From CAYZJV01 sp964616275 (GTDB lineage: Bacteria > Spirochaetota > Spirochaetia > Sphaerochaetales > Sphaerochaetaceae), in NCBI GenBank assembly GCA_964616275.1, contig CAZTUL010000037.1, forward strand, positions 1-22,355: DNA of 22,355 nt. Reading direction: 5' to 3'. Shown piece after piece: positions 8,323-15,958 of this stretch (position 1 is its first letter; each line of letters opens with the position of its first letter). The position numbers and the translations under genes were made by a program. The notes beneath the pieces are model-generated. The model made no database searches and was not told the DNA's origin. It saw only the letters and a list, made by a program, of their open reading frames with translations.

Positions 8323-8340
8323 TTGGAAAACACTTTCCAA
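8323..8340. promoter_or_regulatory. Palindromic LacI-type operator candidate
   Basis: The 18-base sequence TTGGAAAACACTTTCCAA has perfect 7-base arms (TTGGAAA / TTTCCAA) around a 4-base centre. It sits between a promoter candidate and the TTG start of the LacI-PfkB gene, partly next to the ribosome site, a standard place for an autoregulatory LacI-family operator. A further single half-site TTTCCAA occurs at 8437-8443. The palindrome is seen directly; that the fusion protein binds it is inference. Confidence 0.65.
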
Positions 8341-8358
8341 AACTGTTTTTCTTTACAA

Positions 8359-8387
8359 ATTGTCACCCCAAAATTGCTATATGTCAA
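8359..8387 (-). promoter_or_regulatory. Sigma70-like promoter candidate for the LacI-PfkB gene
   Basis: On the minus strand a consensus -35 TTGACA (8387-8382) is followed after 17 bases by GACAAT (8364-8359), a 4-of-6 match to the -10 box. Transcription would start near 8352, so the 8323-8340 palindrome would lie just inside the transcript, where a bound repressor could block it. The gap 8313-8452 is the only one over 100 bases between the M20 peptidase and the fusion gene, which supports a separate promoter here. Confidence 0.5.
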
Positions 8388-8452
8388 TCAAAATTGACTT
8401 CCTTCTAAGTATTTTTCACCTCACTTTAAAGATACATTTCCAAAGAAAAACA

Positions 8453-9559
8453 TTATTTTGTGTGTATTTGTACTGAAAGACCATCTTGATATGCTAATCC
8501 CAGAAGTCCTATAGAAACGTCAAGCATCCTAGTTATTTCTGCTAGTGATATACATTCATTGATGCTATGTGGGTTTTTATATCCAACACCTAATAGGATG
8601 GCATCTACACCTTTATCCCTAAGCACATTGACATCACTACCCCCTCCGCTCCTGACAGTGCTAAAGGGGATGGAACAAGCTTCACATGCTTGGCTAAAAA
8701 GCTGCAGTGCCTCAGAATTCACTATGCTATACTCCGGATAAGCAAGGGTGTACTCTAGACTAAACGAACCTCCCAATCTATTGCATGCATCTGAACAACA
8801 CTTCTTGATCTCTTCGAGGCAATGCAAAGCTTGGGCATATTTTTGACTACGAATTTCCATTTTCAAGTCCACACGATCACATACTACATTTGTATTGCCG
8901 TTGCCATGTATTGATCCAATATTTGCAGTTGTATCATCATCAATTCGTGACAATCTCATAGAAGATATTGCCAGTGCTGAGGATGATATTGCACTAATTC
9001 CAAGCTCAGGAGAAACGCCAGCATGAGCAGACTTTCCATGAAACGTTATCTGAATGTCAAATTTACAGGGAGCTTTGATAACGGCAGTCCCTACGGGTCT
9101 GCCTGCATCAAAAATGAATACTTTTGATGCTGAGAGGTTCCTGTACAACTCGGAAGAAAGATGCTTTGCCCCTTTGAGCCCTTCTTCCTCACCAACAGTG
9201 AACAACAATCCAAATGGTCCAAACATATTTGCATGTTTTGCCAAGATAAGCTGAAGAGCAACTGCAATTTTATCATCAGCACCCAATGCCGATGATCCAT
9301 CAGTGCAGATGCACTCCTTTGAAACGACGGGATGAACCATACTTGCTGCAGCAACAGTATCTAGGTGACATGCAAACACCAAAGGAGGATGCTCTGAACA
9401 ATTCACACATGCAAGTATATTGCCATACTCATCGACTGTATGACTGATACTTTCTTTCTGGAAAAATGATTGTATCAGATGACTAATAGTCCCTTCCGAC
9501 CCACTAGGACTATCGATATGTACAAGCTCCAAAAACTTGGCAATTACCTGACTGACCAT
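8453..9559 (-). CDS. M20-family metallopeptidase (peptidase T-like)
   Basis: A cytoplasmic zinc peptidase or amidohydrolase of 368 residues. From the ATG at 9559 the metal and catalytic motifs of M20 are visible: CHLDTV with His65 and Asp67, ALGADDK with the bridging Asp95, GEEEGLKGAK with the general base Glu124 and a zinc-ligand Glu125, FDAGRPVG with Asp151, a dimerisation-domain histidine in HGKSAHAGVSP, SGGGSDVN, and NPHSINE supplying the last His. The start at 9559 follows the dehydrogenase stop by 2 bases and has GGGA upstream; an ATG at 9571 is also possible, overlapping that gene, but has no visible ribosome site. Peptidase T-like tripeptidases are the nearest family I recognise, but M20 enzymes also remove acyl or amino-acid groups from small molecules. 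As the last gene of a sugar operon it may deacylate an imported conjugate; this is inference. Confidence 0.88.
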   Translation of the reverse strand: MVSQVIAKFLELVHIDSPSGSEGTISHLIQSFFQKESISHTVDEYGNILACVNCSEHPPLVFACHLDTVAAASMVHPVVSKECICTDGSSALGADDKIAVALQLILAKHANMFGPFGLLFTVGEEEGLKGAKHLSSELYRNLSASKVFIFDAGRPVGTAVIKAPCKFDIQITFHGKSAHAGVSPELGISAISSSALAISSMRLSRIDDDTTANIGSIHGNGNTNVVCDRVDLKMEIRSQKYAQALHCLEEIKKCCSDACNRLGGSFSLEYTLAYPEYSIVNSEALQLFSQACEACSIPFSTVRSGGGSDVNVLRDKGVDAILLGVGYKNPHSINECISLAEITRMLDVSIGLLGLAYQDGLSVQIHTK

Positions 9560-9561
9560 AC

Positions 9562-10743
9562 TTATTCCCATGCTATATGCAATATTTCTAGTACATCAGA
9601 GATCTGCAATGGTTGCATACCCCCAATAGGGAATGAGGGTGATGTTGCTGCTTCTGCAATTTTCTTCAGATGCTCTCTCTGAACACCCACTTCTTTGAGT
9701 TTGACAGGCAATCCCAAAGTCCGATAAAAATTTTTCAATGCATTGATCATTATTTCCAAGCTCTTCTCAAATTCCATGGGTAACAGTTCAATGTTCCAAA
9801 TTCTTTGGGCATACTGCATGAATTTTTCTTTATGCATAGGAGCAACATACCTCATCCAAGCAGGTGTAATAATAGACAAACCGGCACCATGGGGGATCTC
9901 GCAAAACCCACTCAAAGCATGCTCGATCATATGGCAAGCCCAATCCCCGCCCTCTCTACCTCTATCCAATACTTGGCTATGAGCAAGTGTGCCCAACCAC
10001 ATAACCTCAGAACGAAGTTGATAATCCTTAGGATTTGACAGGACGCGAGGGGATATTTCCAGTATATGCGTAATTGACGCTTCAAGGAGTCGATCAGTAT
10101 ACAAATTATCTGTAGAAGAATCGAAATATCTCTCATGCAAATGAGAAAGAATATCACTGCAACCACATGCTGTTTGATACCCAGGTAGTGAGAAAGTATT
10201 CGTTGGGTCCAACAATGAAACAGCAGGGATTATTGCAGGACCACTAGCAATCCGTTTGATTCCTGTATGTTCATCAGAAATTACACATGCATCGGATGTC
10301 TCGGAACCAGAGGCTGGAATTGTTAACACAACTGCCAAAGGAAGGGCCTGGGTGATAGGAACAAATTGCTCAAAGTGTTGTTGCCAAAACCCAGAGTAAT
10401 TTGAAGTCAACATGCATGATGCAACTGCCTTGCTTGTATCAATGACACTTCCTCCACCAACAGCAAGTAGACAATTAACATTGTTCTCTTTTGCGATTGC
10501 AACTATTTTCTTGACAGTGGTGTACGAAGGATTGGGAGGCACTCCACCTCCATCAAATACGATACAACCCGATTGTGTTAGCGCATCAACCACTCGTTGG
10601 AATAGCCCTGACTTTACCACAGAGGTCTTTCCATGCACAACCATAACTCGGTTGCCCAAGGAACCAACTTTATCTCCAATATGTTTTAAACTATCTTCTC
10701 CAAAACACACAGTGGTAGGAATATGAAAAATGAAGTTGTTCAT
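9562..10743 (-). CDS. Iron-containing (group III) alcohol dehydrogenase, BDH/YqhD-like
   Basis: A cytoplasmic NAD(P)-dependent dehydrogenase of 393 residues, about the usual length for butanol-dehydrogenase/YqhD relatives. Starting at ATG 10743 (MNNFIFHIPTTVCFG, the usual family opening) it shows the nucleotide-binding GGGSVIDTSKAVA at 96-108, SGSETS at 145-150, and metal ligands consistent with Asp197 and His201 (SDILSHLHERYF), His271 and His285 (HMIEHALSG...PHGAGLS). The upstream in-frame ATG at 10818 adds 25 residues inside the neighbouring gene and is rejected; the chosen ATG overlaps the MFS stop by 4 bases (ATGA) with GGAAGG about 10 bases upstream. It probably reduces an aldehyde formed in the pathway, or oxidises an alcohol. 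The family is clear; the substrate is not. Confidence 0.93.
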   Translation of the reverse strand: MNNFIFHIPTTVCFGEDSLKHIGDKVGSLGNRVMVVHGKTSVVKSGLFQRVVDALTQSGCIVFDGGGVPPNPSYTTVKKIVAIAKENNVNCLLAVGGGSVIDTSKAVASCMLTSNYSGFWQQHFEQFVPITQALPLAVVLTIPASGSETSDACVISDEHTGIKRIASGPAIIPAVSLLDPTNTFSLPGYQTACGCSDILSHLHERYFDSSTDNLYTDRLLEASITHILEISPRVLSNPKDYQLRSEVMWLGTLAHSQVLDRGREGGDWACHMIEHALSGFCEIPHGAGLSIITPAWMRYVAPMHKEKFMQYAQRIWNIELLPMEFEKSLEIMINALKNFYRTLGLPVKLKEVGVQREHLKKIAEAATSPSFPIGGMQPLQISDVLEILHIAWE

Positions 10744-11978
10744 CGTCTGACTACCTTCCTTTTGAAACTGAGCAACAAGACCCCTCCCAATAACATTCCA
10801 CACATGATCAGGAGCCACCCTGGGTTGTGTGCATACAACATACTTGTTATTTTTATAAATACGATTCCCAGCAAAGAAGAGACCAGATAGGATGCTGCAT
10901 AAATACCACTTCTGTGTTCTCCATGTGTTTCAACAGCCAACAGAGCATCTGCGAGAGTCTTTAAAATCCCATATGATAGGGATATGAAAACTACAGCAAG
11001 TGCAGGAAATAAAAATCTCCCCTTCGGACAAAGATAGAGCCCAATAAATGCAATGATTGAAAGTACTGAAGCCCATATTGCATAGGAATACAAATTATTT
11101 CGTTTCATTCGAGGATTAATTAAGACCATGGCAGTGAGAGTGCCAAATGAATAGATACCCCCAATGACACCAACCTGTGATGGAGCTATACGGACAAAAT
11201 CAATAAAAAACGGGGTGAACAGGAGACTAGAGGTAGTTCCCAAGGTAAAATATACATAAATAATGGCATTTATACCCATTGCACGAATTATACCAGGGTC
11301 TTCTTTGATTACTGCAAACACCTTCTTGTATGATTCAAAAAAACGAGAAAATACCCAGAACCGTCCATCTTCCTGACTCTTTTTCCTAACTTGGATACCA
11401 GTAGGTGTTTCATGAATCAACCCGTGCCTTAGGAGTGCTTGGCTCGCCATACTAAATGCAGCTAATGCAAGCAGTACCTGTTCCGTTTTGACTACCCCTA
11501 ACTGCACAACAAAGATTCCAGCAATAGGGGTTAGTAATCCAGAGGCAACCAATATCAGGTTAAATAAATTGACAGATACAACACTGTTTTCTTCTGATGA
11601 ATCCTCTATCATGAGCAAGTAATAGCCCACACTCATAACCCGGTTTAATCCTGTTAGAATCATAGCCACCAACGCAACTTCATAGATAGGCCAGACTAAG
11701 AAAAGAATGGCGGGCAGTACTGATGAAGCCAAATCGAACAACAATGTAGCCCATTTCCTTCCTAATCTGTCAACCAGTGGAGAAGCAATAAACGAACTAA
11801 TCAAAGCTGCAATATTTGAAGCAACCATAATATTACCTATCTGCAGATCAGTAATACCAGCTTCCTTTAAATAGAGGCTTAGATAGAACATGTAAAAAGT
11901 AAAAGGAATTGCCCAAAAAGGGAAAAATGAAGTACAAACTTTTGCATTCCATTCTAGCTTTGAAAAATATGTATGCAC
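10740..11978 (-). CDS. Major facilitator superfamily transporter
   Basis: A membrane transporter of about 412 residues with roughly twelve hydrophobic segments in two halves joined by a charged central loop (around HETPTGIQVRKKSQEDGRF). The loop after the second segment reads DRLGRKWATLL, the classical MFS signature. I prefer the GTG at 11978, 7 bases after the stop of the preceding ARH gene and with AGGGAG about 10 bases upstream; the longer frame uses a TTG at 12005 with no ribosome site and would overlap that gene. It is transcribed between an ARH-family gene and an iron-type dehydrogenase. An ARH next to an MFS carrier is reminiscent of E. coli yegT-yegU, where the carrier is nucleoside-type. 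Import or export of a pathway intermediate cannot be told apart. Confidence 0.88.
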   Translation of the reverse strand: MHTYFSKLEWNAKVCTSFFPFWAIPFTFYMFYLSLYLKEAGITDLQIGNIMVASNIAALISSFIASPLVDRLGRKWATLLFDLASSVLPAILFLVWPIYEVALVAMILTGLNRVMSVGYYLLMIEDSSEENSVVSVNLFNLILVASGLLTPIAGIFVVQLGVVKTEQVLLALAAFSMASQALLRHGLIHETPTGIQVRKKSQEDGRFWVFSRFFESYKKVFAVIKEDPGIIRAMGINAIIYVYFTLGTTSSLLFTPFFIDFVRIAPSQVGVIGGIYSFGTLTAMVLINPRMKRNNLYSYAIWASVLSIIAFIGLYLCPKGRFLFPALAVVFISLSYGILKTLADALLAVETHGEHRSGIYAASYLVSSLLGIVFIKITSMLYAHNPGWLLIMCGMLLGGVLLLSFKRKVVRR

Positions 11979-11985
11979 GATGGGC

Positions 11986-12981
11986 TTACTCCCTTTCTGT
12001 GGCAATCAAACGAGATGCAATCTGATGAAGGGGTAACTTGTTCACCTCATAAACATTATCAAGTATTGATTGGGGTATTTCTGATTTCGAATCGTATGCT
12101 CTGTTAAGTCCGCCCACCAATGCTGCAATCGTATCCGTATCTCCCCCTAGACTTGCTGCAAGACAAATACTCTGAAATGTATTTCCAGGTTCATAAAGAA
12201 ATAGAGCCATTACTGCACCAAAAACGTCTTCTGAGGGAAGTCCCGTACCTAATACAGAAAAAAGGAAATCCATTAGTTCATCCTTGGTTGGAAGCAATTT
12301 TAGATATTCCACGATATATTTTAGCCGAGCAGTACTGGATGCACTACATCCCTGGAAAGGTGCTTGGTTTATCCCATACGAGCCACCTTCTAGTGCAGCT
12401 TGTACTATTTCCTCGACAGAAGATCCTTCCAGCGCTGCATATACTGCTGAGCCATAAGCACAAGCGGCCTCCAGTGCTTGACTCGTAAAATGCGTCGGCA
12501 TTAAACAAATGACAATAAGATTGAGCATCTCATCACGTTTCAGGTTCCGTGACGCTGCATAAAGCGTAGGGGCAAGAGAACGCATCAAGCCACCACATGT
12601 TGTTCCAGTCTTTCCAGCTTCCTTTGGGTCTGTGCCTTCTTGAATAGCTTGCAAAGCTTTTAAGGAACTTGGACCGATATAGCGCTTTTCAATGGCATTG
12701 GATTCTTCAATCCAAGATAAGAGTCCATTGACAGTAGTATCTACGGAAACCCCTTCATCAAGATAATGCTCAAGCAAATAGAGGGTTTGCTCGGTATCAT
12801 CAGTGACTGATCCTTTGGGCAAATCTGAGTGATGAGCAGAAAATGAGCTATCAATCAGACCAATTACTTGGCCGAGAGATGTCACTATCTCGGATCGCGT
12901 CATGAATTCTGTAGGCATTCCCATGGCATCACCTACAGCAAATGCCTCCAAAATTGCAACAATTTGACTTTCTGTAATCAT
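11986..12981 (-). CDS. ADP-ribosylglycohydrolase-family enzyme (DraG/ARH type)
   Basis: A 331-residue cytoplasmic enzyme of the usual length for the DraG/ARH family. It has the N-terminal GDAMGMPTEF (17-26), the metal-binding GSVTDDTEQT (57-66), and GGDTDTIAA (279-287), the acidic residues that coordinate two Mg2+ ions; the central Gly-Thr-rich TGTTCGGLMRSLAP fits the substrate loop. The ATG at 12981 overlaps the TIM-barrel stop by 4 bases. In this family DraG removes ADP-ribose from nitrogenase reductase, but many sugar-operon members, such as E. coli YegU, have no known protein target. No nitrogenase or ADP-ribosyltransferase gene is near, so a small-molecule glycoside is the likelier substrate. 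It differs strongly from the second ARH enzyme at 933-3074, so the two are not recent duplicates. Confidence 0.92.
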   Translation of the reverse strand: MITESQIVAILEAFAVGDAMGMPTEFMTRSEIVTSLGQVIGLIDSSFSAHHSDLPKGSVTDDTEQTLYLLEHYLDEGVSVDTTVNGLLSWIEESNAIEKRYIGPSSLKALQAIQEGTDPKEAGKTGTTCGGLMRSLAPTLYAASRNLKRDEMLNLIVICLMPTHFTSQALEAACAYGSAVYAALEGSSVEEIVQAALEGGSYGINQAPFQGCSASSTARLKYIVEYLKLLPTKDELMDFLFSVLGTGLPSEDVFGAVMALFLYEPGNTFQSICLAASLGGDTDTIAALVGGLNRAYDSKSEIPQSILDNVYEVNKLPLHQIASRLIATERE

Positions 12982-13772
12982 ACAAGACCCTCTAGCACGC
13001 TAAAATCCCGTGCAAGTTTCTCAGGGATGTTATGCAAATAGTGCCTATAAGAAGGCTCAAGTGTGTAATACCCAGCATATCCTTTCTCTTTAAGCAACGA
13101 GAAGACTGTTTCCCATGGGATATCCCCTTGACCAATGGGTAGATGTTTCTTCTTATTTCCAAAATCACTTAGATGGAGATGACAAGGGGCTTCATCTAAT
13201 CCTTCTATAAATGCAACCGGATCTTCCCCTCCTTCCATCACCTCTGTTGTATCTACCATGATCTTCATTTCTGGCATATTCCAACTCTTCACATAATCCT
13301 GCAGTGTATTCGGGTGTTGCCCAACTCCAACAGGGTAGTTCTCCATCGCAAGCGTTATGGAGTGTTTTGCACAAAGCTCCCCTAGGTAATTGATGTTCTC
13401 GACTACGACAGGTTCAATTACTTCTTTCATTTCGCCTTCATAGGCCAAAGTTGGATGTATCACAAGGTACTCAGTACCCAAACGCTTACCCAACGTTACG
13501 ATTTGCCTAGAGAGATTCCTTCCTTCCGATGCCATGCTAGGATGCGCTGAATAGAGCATAGGAAACATAGCAAGCGGGTAATGGATAGAAGAGACATGTA
13601 CATTTGCTCTCTCAAAACGCTTAGCAGCTGTATCATTGACATCTGCAAAACATTGAGGCATCAATTCGGCGTGAGCGAAACCAGCTTGAGAGATGAAACG
13701 CAAGGCTTCTTCTGACTCAAGCGGATACAAAGCTCCTGTAGAAAATGCATAGTTGTTTTTATAGTTACTCAT
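12978..13772 (-). CDS. Sugar phosphate isomerase/epimerase-type TIM barrel
   Basis: A 264-residue cytoplasmic protein of the xylose isomerase-like TIM-barrel (AP endonuclease 2) superfamily. Candidate metal ligands appear in the expected order: Glu144 (MENYP), Asp174 (MVDTTE), His200 (CHLHLSD) and Glu239 (YTLEPS); the substrate-side motif HLPIGQGDIPW (210-220) is typical of ketose epimerases and inosose-type enzymes. The start at 13772 (MSNYKNNYAF) has a TGGAGTG ribosome site; the frame is open to an ATG at 13829, but that would translate through a strong hairpin. It follows the solute-binding protein gene and is joined by ATGA to the ARH gene, so it probably isomerises or epimerises the imported sugar or the sugar released by the ARH enzyme. 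Confidence 0.9.
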   Translation of the reverse strand: MSNYKNNYAFSTGALYPLESEEALRFISQAGFAHAELMPQCFADVNDTAAKRFERANVHVSSIHYPLAMFPMLYSAHPSMASEGRNLSRQIVTLGKRLGTEYLVIHPTLAYEGEMKEVIEPVVVENINYLGELCAKHSITLAMENYPVGVGQHPNTLQDYVKSWNMPEMKIMVDTTEVMEGGEDPVAFIEGLDEAPCHLHLSDFGNKKKHLPIGQGDIPWETVFSLLKEKGYAGYYTLEPSYRHYLHNIPEKLARDFSVLEGLV

Positions 13773-13799
13773 AGACACTCCATCTTTTCCTTTTGATAA

Positions 13800-13829
13800 T
13801 TGGAAAGGAGGACAACTCCTCCTTTCCAA
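13800..13829 (-). other. Strong intercistronic hairpin after the solute-binding protein gene
   Basis: Perfect 13-base arms TTGGAAAGGAGGA (13800-13812) and TCCTCCTTTCCAA (13817-13829) with a 4-base loop. It starts 9 bases after the stop of the solute-binding protein gene and ends before the TIM-barrel ribosome site. No T-run follows on the minus strand (the next bases are TTATCAAAAG), so a 3' mRNA stabiliser or leaky attenuator is more likely than a full terminator. One arm contains an AGGAGG-like purine stretch that would be hidden in the stem. Confidence 0.8.
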
Positions 13830-13838
13830 AACCTTTTC

Positions 13839-15110
13839 CTACATCATATCTCTTACCAGGGATTCTGCTGCTTTTTCCAAAGCTTCTTGTGGGGTGAGTA
13901 CACCCTTCTCAATTTCATCGAGGGCATACCAGAAATACATATCCATAGTTCCCATCTCAGAGAAATGATAATAAGCCCAAGCATTTTCAAGTTGCTCGAA
14001 TGCCACCTGATATAAGGGATTCAAATCAAAGGCTTCAACGACTGCAGGATTTTCCAATGCTGACTTACGTACCGGCAAGTATCCTGTAGCAAGGGCAAAG
14101 TGAGTTTGGTTCTCTTCTGTCAACAGATACTTGAAGAATTCCCAAGAGGCTTCTTCCTTGAATTCATCTTCGGTGAATATTACGCCAACATTTCCACCAA
14201 GAGCAATTGAACGATTTTTAAACCCAGGCATTGTTATTGCGCCAAGCGTAAAGTTTGTATTACCTCTCCAGCGAGCTACACGATTGGACGATGCTGCAAT
14301 AAAAGCCAAATTCCCAGAGAGGAATTTTTTCTCTGCATTGTTATGCTGCCCTGCAGGCATGATAGAATCGTCTACCATCGATTTCCAGAACTTTGCAACA
14401 GCAACTCCTGATGCTTCTGTAAATACAGGAATAACCTTTCCATCACTCTTTCGGACCAAATCATTCTCATTTTGCCCAAGCATGGATTTAAACAGCCATA
14501 CTCCATCAGATGTATCAAACCCATAGAAATCTGAGCTATTGTTGATATTTCCTTTTTCCATCGCAATGTTGGCAACCTGTACAAACTCATCCCAAGTACG
14601 AGGTGGATTGTTTTCCAAATCTAAGCCAGCCTTTTCGATGATTTCCTTGTTGTAGTAGAGAACCTGACTTGAAATACCATACGGAACAGCCGCAATTCTT
14701 CCTTCATACATCCCATACTCGAGAATGCCTTGATAAATATCATCCATATTGAATTCTGGATCTTGAACAAGTTCCTCCATTGAGAAATTGCCACGTCCTC
14801 CGGTATACAGCTGCCCTGCACCCATAATTGCTGCATCAGGAGCATCTCCGCTGAGCAAGGCTGCACTTACTTTTGCAGCAGTGTCAGCATAATTCCCTGA
14901 ATAGGTTAACTCCAACTCAATGTCATTTCTTGCATCGTCAAACGCATTTGCAAGAGCCAGAAATTGTTCTCCTGATGCGCCACTGATTGCATACCAAACC
15001 TGCAGCTTTACCAACTCAGGTCTTGCAGCAGTCTTCTCTGCAGAACCTTGAGCAAATCCCAAGGTCATTACAAGTGCTAGCAATACTATAAGTACTGTTG
15101 TCCCTTTCAT
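13839..15110 (-). CDS. ABC transporter solute-binding protein, UgpB-like (family 1)
   Basis: A 423-residue periplasmic binding protein. The N-terminus (MKGTTVLIVLLALVMTLGFAQG) is a signal peptide with a Gln-Gly exit and no lipobox Cys. The mature start LQVWYAISGASGEQFLALANAF and the following SGNYADTAAKVSAALLSGDAPD resemble the glycerol-3-phosphate-binding UgpB group; further family-1 signatures are VLYYNKEIIEKAGLD and LSGNLAFIAASS. AAGGAGAGG stands before the ATG at 15110. It lies after its two permease genes, the reverse of the left unit's order, and is followed by a very strong hairpin. UgpB likeness hints at a glycerol-phosphate, polyol-phosphate or small glycoside ligand, but family-1 proteins diverge widely, so this is tentative. 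Confidence 0.92.
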   Translation of the reverse strand: MKGTTVLIVLLALVMTLGFAQGSAEKTAARPELVKLQVWYAISGASGEQFLALANAFDDARNDIELELTYSGNYADTAAKVSAALLSGDAPDAAIMGAGQLYTGGRGNFSMEELVQDPEFNMDDIYQGILEYGMYEGRIAAVPYGISSQVLYYNKEIIEKAGLDLENNPPRTWDEFVQVANIAMEKGNINNSSDFYGFDTSDGVWLFKSMLGQNENDLVRKSDGKVIPVFTEASGVAVAKFWKSMVDDSIMPAGQHNNAEKKFLSGNLAFIAASSNRVARWRGNTNFTLGAITMPGFKNRSIALGGNVGVIFTEDEFKEEASWEFFKYLLTEENQTHFALATGYLPVRKSALENPAVVEAFDLNPLYQVAFEQLENAWAYYHFSEMGTMDMYFWYALDEIEKGVLTPQEALEKAAESLVRDMM

Positions 15111-15126
15111 TTTTTTCCTCTCCTTT

Positions 15127-15951
15127 TTATGCTTTCAAACCAGTCAGTGTAATTGATTTGACTAGTTGTCGCTCAAACAATAAATACACAATGAGAACAG
15201 GAAGGATGGCCATAAGAGCAGCGGCCATCATCACCTGATATTCTGACGAAGATTCCTGCACAAGATATTTCATTCCAATCGGCAACGTTCTATATGTTGC
15301 CTTATTTGTAACAATCAGAGGCCAAGTATAACTTTTCCAATGCATGAGAAATGAAAAAAGCATAGCGGTACTGATAGCAGACTTTGAATTGGGAATTACA
15401 ACAGAAGCTAATATTCTGTAGTAGCCACATCCATCCAATTTTGCTGAATCATAGAGAATGTGAGGAATCGTGGTGAAAAACGAAACCAAGAGAAATATGG
15501 TAAAGGCTGCAAAAACCTGAGGAATAATTATACCAGCGTACGTATCGATAAGCCCAACTTTACTTACCATGAGATACAAAGGAATCAGTGTTACCACTGT
15601 CGGAACAAACATGGTACTCCTAATGAGTGTGTATAAGAACTTCTTTCCAGGAAATTCCAAAACGACCAATGAGTAGGCAGCCGTTATTGAAATGAATAGT
15701 TGCAGCAACGTTTGCATTACTGAGGTAAAAATGCTGTTGAAGTAATATTTTCCAAACGGAATCATTTCGAATACTTTTATAAAATTAGCAAACTTCCAAC
15801 CGCTAGGAATCCACTTAGGAGGATATGTATACACATCTGCTACCGTTTTGAATGATGATAGCACCATCCACACAAAGGGAAAAATCATCACTAAGGATCC
15901 AAGTAGCAGAATAACAAAGATTCCAATATTCATTCGTTTTATTGATTTCAT
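15127..15951 (-). CDS. ABC transporter permease, UgpE/MalG type
   Basis: A 274-residue inner-membrane permease of the CUT1 family. Hydrophobic segments begin with IGIFVILLLGSLVMIFPFVW, and the EAA loop appears as LYDSAKLDGCGYYRILASVVIP, diverged at its first residues (DSA in place of EAA). The C-terminus SITLTGLKA is typical of UgpE/MalG subunits. The ATG at 15951 follows the partner permease stop by 7 bases, with TTGGAG about 10 bases upstream overlapping that gene's end. It works with the UgpA/MalF-type subunit and the UgpB-like binding protein on either side; no ATPase is encoded here. Confidence 0.93.
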   Translation of the reverse strand: MKSIKRMNIGIFVILLLGSLVMIFPFVWMVLSSFKTVADVYTYPPKWIPSGWKFANFIKVFEMIPFGKYYFNSIFTSVMQTLLQLFISITAAYSLVVLEFPGKKFLYTLIRSTMFVPTVVTLIPLYLMVSKVGLIDTYAGIIIPQVFAAFTIFLLVSFFTTIPHILYDSAKLDGCGYYRILASVVIPNSKSAISTAMLFSFLMHWKSYTWPLIVTNKATYRTLPIGMKYLVQESSSEYQVMMAAALMAILPVLIVYLLFERQLVKSITLTGLKA

Positions 15952-15958
15952 ACTATGT

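Noticed and set aside
11986..12981. Reading the ARH protein as DraG acting on nitrogenase reductase, or as an antitoxin to an ADP-ribosylating toxin
   Set aside because: No nitrogenase, DraT or ADP-ribosyltransferase gene is in the window; the gene is translationally coupled to sugar metabolism genes.
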